From positions 1-8,772 of the forward strand of contig VGKX01000038.1 in NCBI GenBank assembly GCA_016866895.1: a stretch of 8,772 bases of DNA. The letters run 5' to 3'. This document shows, piece by piece, positions 5,631 to 8,772 of this stretch. A program made the position numbers and the translations under genes. The stretch comes from Candidatus Parvarchaeota archaeon (lineage in GTDB: Archaea > Micrarchaeota > Micrarchaeia > Anstonellales > VGKX01). The notes beneath the pieces are model-generated. The model did no database searches, was not told the origin of the DNA, and worked only from the letters and a program-made list of their open reading frames with translations. Every line of letters begins with the position of its first letter. The stretch's first letter is position 1.

Positions 5631-6701
5631 TCAACTTTCTTCCTGCATCAGGGCCAGGTCGGCAAGACAGATTGCAGCAACTGCTTCAACAACAGGGACT
5701 GCCCTTAGGGCAAGGCACGGGTCGTGCCTTCCAGTTATCTCAATCTCAGTGTTTGTCATCGTGTTGAGGTCAACAGTCCGTTGCTTTTTACCTATGCTTG
5801 AAGTTGGCTTGAATGCGACCCTGAAAACAATCGGCATGCCGTTTGCTATGCCGCCTAAAATCCCGCCAGCATTGTTTGTCCTTGTGGCAACCTTGCCATC
5901 CTTGAGCTCAAACTCGTCATTGCACTTTGAGCCTGTCATGGAACTTGCGGCAAAACCTGCCCCAAACTCAATGCCCTTGACTGCTGGAATGCCAAATACG
6001 GCCTTGGCTATGGTGCTTTCAACAGAGCCAAACATGGGGTCTCCAAGCCCGGCAGGAACCCCAAAGCACCTGCATTCGATAATTCCTCCTACCGAATCTT
6101 TATGCAAACTTGCATTTTCCACTTCGTTTTTCATTTCAAGCGCTGCCTTTGCGTCCGGGCATGCTATCCCGGCCACCGGAGTCCTGGAAATCCTGGAATC
6201 CTCAACCCTTCCGGGTATTTTTGCCCTGCCTATCTGGGTGATAAAGGCGGCAACCTCAATCCCGTGGCTTTCAAGAATCTGCTTTGCAACCCCTCCTGCC
6301 ATTACCATGGCCGCAGTCATCCTTCCTGAAAACGGCCCGCCACCGCGCATGTCAAAACCCGGGCCGTATTTTATATGTGCCGTGTAATCTGCATGCCCGG
6401 GCCGCGGCTTTCCACTGAATTTTTCATATGGTCTTGAGTCCACATCCTTGTTCTCAATTACAAGAGTTATTTTCTTGCCAGTTGCCACCCCGCCTGATAT
6501 TCCATCCCTGACAATCATCCTATCAGGCTCGTTTCTCTTTGTGGTTAGAACGCTTGTGCCAGGCCTTCGCCTCTCCAAGTCAGCCTGTATTCTCTCCAGA
6601 CTTATTCTCGTGCCTTTGGGGCAGCCATCGATTGTGCATCCAATCTGCTTTGCATGGGAAGCCCCAAAAATCTCAACTCGGAATCTTTCTCCAAATCGCA
6701 T
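5631..6701 (-). CDS. aroC: Chorismate synthase
   Basis: This enzyme eliminates phosphate from EPSP to make chorismate, the last step of the common pathway, and needs reduced FMN. Numbered from ATG 6701 (356 residues), the motifs are FGASH (12-16) with an active-site His16, RRPGTS (45-50), RPGHAD (100-105) with His103, DMRGGGPFSGRMTA (117-130), NDEF (261-264), TNNAGGILGGI (275-285), KPTSSI (298-303) and GRHDPC (324-329). The block GGGPFSGRMTA differs from the common GGGRSSARETA and recalls the form I know from clostridial enzymes. The ATG at 6701 shares its A with the TGA stop of the upstream fusion gene (TGATG) and has AGAGGG about 10 bases upstream. A TTG at 6710 is also in frame but less likely. 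The coupling implies co-production with AroDEK. No missing key residue was seen. Confidence 0.97.
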   Translation of the reverse strand: MRFGERFRVEIFGASHAKQIGCTIDGCPKGTRISLERIQADLERRRPGTSVLTTKRNEPDRMIVRDGISGGVATGKKITLVIENKDVDSRPYEKFSGKPRPGHADYTAHIKYGPGFDMRGGGPFSGRMTAAMVMAGGVAKQILESHGIEVAAFITQIGRAKIPGRVEDSRISRTPVAGIACPDAKAALEMKNEVENASLHKDSVGGIIECRCFGVPAGLGDPMFGSVESTIAKAVFGIPAVKGIEFGAGFAASSMTGSKCNDEFELKDGKVATRTNNAGGILGGIANGMPIVFRVAFKPTSSIGKKQRTVDLNTMTNTEIEITGRHDPCLALRAVPVVEAVAAICLADLALMQEES

Positions 6702-8770
6702 CAGCACCAACCCTCTTGCTCTGTTATTTTCACTATCTTTCCAGCAACCTGCCCAATGCTTTTCCCATCGGTCTTTATCCTGATATCTGCTGCATTTGAA
6801 TAAATATTTGACCGCAAGGCAAGAAGTTTCCGGATTTTTTCAAGCGGTTTTTCTCCTGCAATTAGTGGCCTTTTTCTTGCTCTGCCAATCCTTTCAAGTA
6901 TTGTTCTGGGCTTTGCTTCAAGCAAGATAACCGCGCAGCCGTTTTTCAAGGCCTCCACATTCTGCCTTGCAAGCACTGCCCCGCCGCCGCATGAAATTAC
7001 TGCATTTCTTTCCCTGGCTGCACTTGCAATTGCCCTGGCTTCATGCTCCCTGAACTTTTCCTCGCCATCCTCCTTGAATATCCTTGGAATGCTTTTTCCA
7101 GCCGCCTTTTCAATCTCCCCGTCCGTGTCAATATGCCTTGCTCCAAGCATTCTTGAGACAAGCCTGCCCACGCTGCTTTTACCAGTTCCCATAAAGCCAA
7201 TCAGGGCAATGCTTTTTCCAGGCTTTTTTGAAAGCGCACTCTGGATTTTTTTGGCAGGGTGCTTGAGTGCAACAAGTGCAGCTTCCGCCATTTTTTCCTT
7301 GTCCGGTATTTTCCCTGTCCAAATCATAAAGCCGGCTGCCCCCTGTGCAACAAGCATCTTCTCTCCTGTCACAATCCTGCATCCCCTTCTTGCTGCAGCC
7401 TTCACAAGCGCTGTCTCAATTGGATTAAATATGATGTCAAACACAACGTGCCTTTTTTCCAAAAGCCCAGGGCCGATTGGTGCTGTATCTAGATTGGGGC
7501 TCATGCCAACAGGAGTGCAGTTGACAATTATGTCCGCCTTGCGGCACGCATCTTCCAACTCAGGTTTGGAAAAACCTGCTGCCGAAACTTTTCCGCCACG
7601 CCTGTCTTCTGCGCCAAGGTCCAAAGCAATTTGCCTTGCCTGCTCCATCCTCCTTGCCGCTACAACGACATTTCCTGCCTTGCCCATGCTCCTGCATGCA
7701 AATGCGACTGCCCTTGCGCCTCCCCCTGCCCCAAGTACCAAGACGTTTTTCCCCTGAATGGCGTTTTTTCCCCCCAGTGCCTCATATGCTCCGATGCAGT
7801 CCGTGTTGTATCCAGCCAAAATCCCATTTCGGATTGCCACAGTGTTCACTGCCCCTATCTTTTTCGCAGTTTTGTCAAGCCTGTCCACAAGCCCAACCAT
7901 TCTCTCCTTGTGCGGTATTGTTATGTTAAATCCTGCAACAGCCGCTTTTTTCAGCAGGCTGACTGTGTCTTCCAAATCCTGCGGGCTTGTTTCAAGAAGA
8001 CAGTACGCCAGGCCAATTTTTGCATTGTCAAACGCAGCGTTTTGCATCTGCGGGCTTACCGAGTGGCTGACAGGAGACCCCAGAAGCACGACAAGCGGTG
8101 TCCTGCTCTTCATTGCCCTATCCATCTGGAAAACTGTCAGCTGGCCTTTGGCAACCTTGTTTTTCTGCCCTGTGCTGCAGTATGCGATAGGCGCCCCGGC
8201 CTTTGCATCAAATATCCTGCTTGCAGTTCCGTTTTCGCCTGCGGCAAAGCAAACAACTCTCCCGGTTTTTGCAAACCTTGCTGCAATTTCAACTGCAAGC
8301 CTGCACTCGTGCTTTTTTTCTGCAAAATATACGAATTTTGCTATGTCCGAGCATTCAAGCGATTCTTCAATGAACTTTCTTGCATAATCCCTGTCAGGCA
8401 CGCCGCTTAGAAAATGCCTTGACATGATGACAGTGCATTTTCTCAGCCTTGCGCAGCTGCACACAGCTACTCTCAGTTTTTTGTCCATGTCTGATTCAAC
8501 ATCCACTAGCTGAGCCCCGGAATTTATTGCATCAATCAAGTTTCCTGTCCTTTGTTCCTCGTTCCCCCTGAACATGCCTCCGTCGCAAACCCTCCGGCAC
8601 GTGGCAATTATCGGGACTTGCGAGTTGCGAATTATCTGTTCTGCCTCGCGAGGGTTTTCAAGATAGTCCAGCCTAAGCTCTGCTAGGGCAGCGCCCTGGC
8701 TTTTTGCCCTGCCAATAGCAGCAAGTGCTGTTTTTGCATTTTTTTCGGCTATGCATGCGCACAGTTTTAC
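6701..8770 (-). CDS. Trifunctional AroD-AroE-AroK fusion (5' end beyond right edge)
   Basis: One uninterrupted frame of 689 visible codons encodes three consecutive shikimate enzymes. AroD, type I 3-dehydroquinate dehydratase (about 8770-8110; visible residues 1-220): ELRLD (31-35), Glu92 in VDVE, His119 in SRHFLSG, Schiff-base Lys145 in DIAKF, Arg185 and GQ (209-210). AroE, shikimate dehydrogenase (about 8105-7255): NITIPHK with Lys288, NTD with Asp324, the nucleotide loop GAGGGA (347-352), TPVGM (419-423) and QGAAGFMIWTG. AroK, shikimate kinase of the bacterial P-loop type (about 7225-6704): Walker A GFMGTGKSS (525-533), DTD (548-550), FR with Arg574, GGG (595-597), RPL and RSNIY. Together they take 3-dehydroquinate to shikimate-3-phosphate. 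AroD already starts at its first strand at the edge, so probably only a few residues are missing. An ATG at 8575 is internal, not the start. All active-site residues I can check are present. Confidence 0.95.
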   Translation of the reverse strand, partial: VKLCACIAEKNAKTALAAIGRAKSQGAALAELRLDYLENPREAEQIIRNSQVPIIATCRRVCDGGMFRGNEEQRTGNLIDAINSGAQLVDVESDMDKKLRVAVCSCARLRKCTVIMSRHFLSGVPDRDYARKFIEESLECSDIAKFVYFAEKKHECRLAVEIAARFAKTGRVVCFAAGENGTASRIFDAKAGAPIAYCSTGQKNKVAKGQLTVFQMDRAMKSRTPLVVLLGSPVSHSVSPQMQNAAFDNAKIGLAYCLLETSPQDLEDTVSLLKKAAVAGFNITIPHKERMVGLVDRLDKTAKKIGAVNTVAIRNGILAGYNTDCIGAYEALGGKNAIQGKNVLVLGAGGGARAVAFACRSMGKAGNVVVAARRMEQARQIALDLGAEDRRGGKVSAAGFSKPELEDACRKADIIVNCTPVGMSPNLDTAPIGPGLLEKRHVVFDIIFNPIETALVKAAARRGCRIVTGEKMLVAQGAAGFMIWTGKIPDKEKMAEAALVALKHPAKKIQSALSKKPGKSIALIGFMGTGKSSVGRLVSRMLGARHIDTDGEIEKAAGKSIPRIFKEDGEEKFREHEARAIASAARERNAVISCGGGAVLARQNVEALKNGCAVILLEAKPRTILERIGRARKRPLIAGEKPLEKIRKLLALRSNIYSNAADIRIKTDGKSIGQVAGKIVKITEQEGWC

Positions 8771-8772
8771 AA

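Noticed and set aside
7074..8410. Long plus-strand open frames (for example 7074-7757, 7631-8410, 7758-8387) opposite the AroDEK gene.
   Set aside because: They are antisense to strongly conserved catalytic domains and their translations are Pro/Cys/Ser-rich without any domain. They come from the codon bias of the real gene.
8573..8575. ATG at 8575 as the start of the AroDEK protein.
   Set aside because: The frame continues upstream to the window edge and encodes the conserved ELRLD and TCR motifs of type I dehydroquinase. A start at 8575 would remove essential parts of the barrel.

Overview
The window is dominated by one compact aromatic amino acid operon on the minus strand (right edge to about 1272). 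A separate short plus-strand stretch (180 to 1210) carries a hypothetical basic protein and a PEBP-family protein. Codon choice leans on AGG/AGA for arginine and ATA for isoleucine. One clear ribosome binding site is GGTGA, and a TTTATATTT box sits 28 bases from a candidate leaderless start. Together these suggest an archaeon, perhaps a DPANN-type lineage. This is inference: the shikimate kinase and chorismate synthase look bacterial in type, and a bacterial host is not excluded.

Minus strand, in transcription order: a fused AroD-AroE-AroK protein (5' end beyond the right edge), AroC, a chorismate mutase-prephenate dehydratase-ACT protein (PheA), a class I aminotransferase, a TyrA-type dehydrogenase and AroA (EPSP synthase). 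The genes are tightly packed: TGATG and ATGA stop/start overlaps, a 10-base gap, and two gaps of 65-70 bases. Six reading frames give eight activities that convert 3-dehydroquinate to phenylalanine and to tyrosine. The enzymes that make 3-dehydroquinate are absent and may lie beyond the right edge, where the operon continues.

Plus strand: a 131-residue lysine-rich protein of unknown function is followed by a YbhB/YbcL-like PEBP domain. Directly before that domain, in another frame, lies a textbook lipoprotein signal peptide with an LLLGC lipobox. One added A in an A5 run would join the two into a single lipoprotein, so this gene is probably frameshifted, or the sequence has an indel. The PEBP gene and aroA converge at 1210/1272.

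Left edge (1-179): probably the start of another minus-strand gene with a hydrophobic N-terminus, cut by the edge, and a divergent promoter region. I saw no tRNA, rRNA, CRISPR array, insertion sequence or long repeat.
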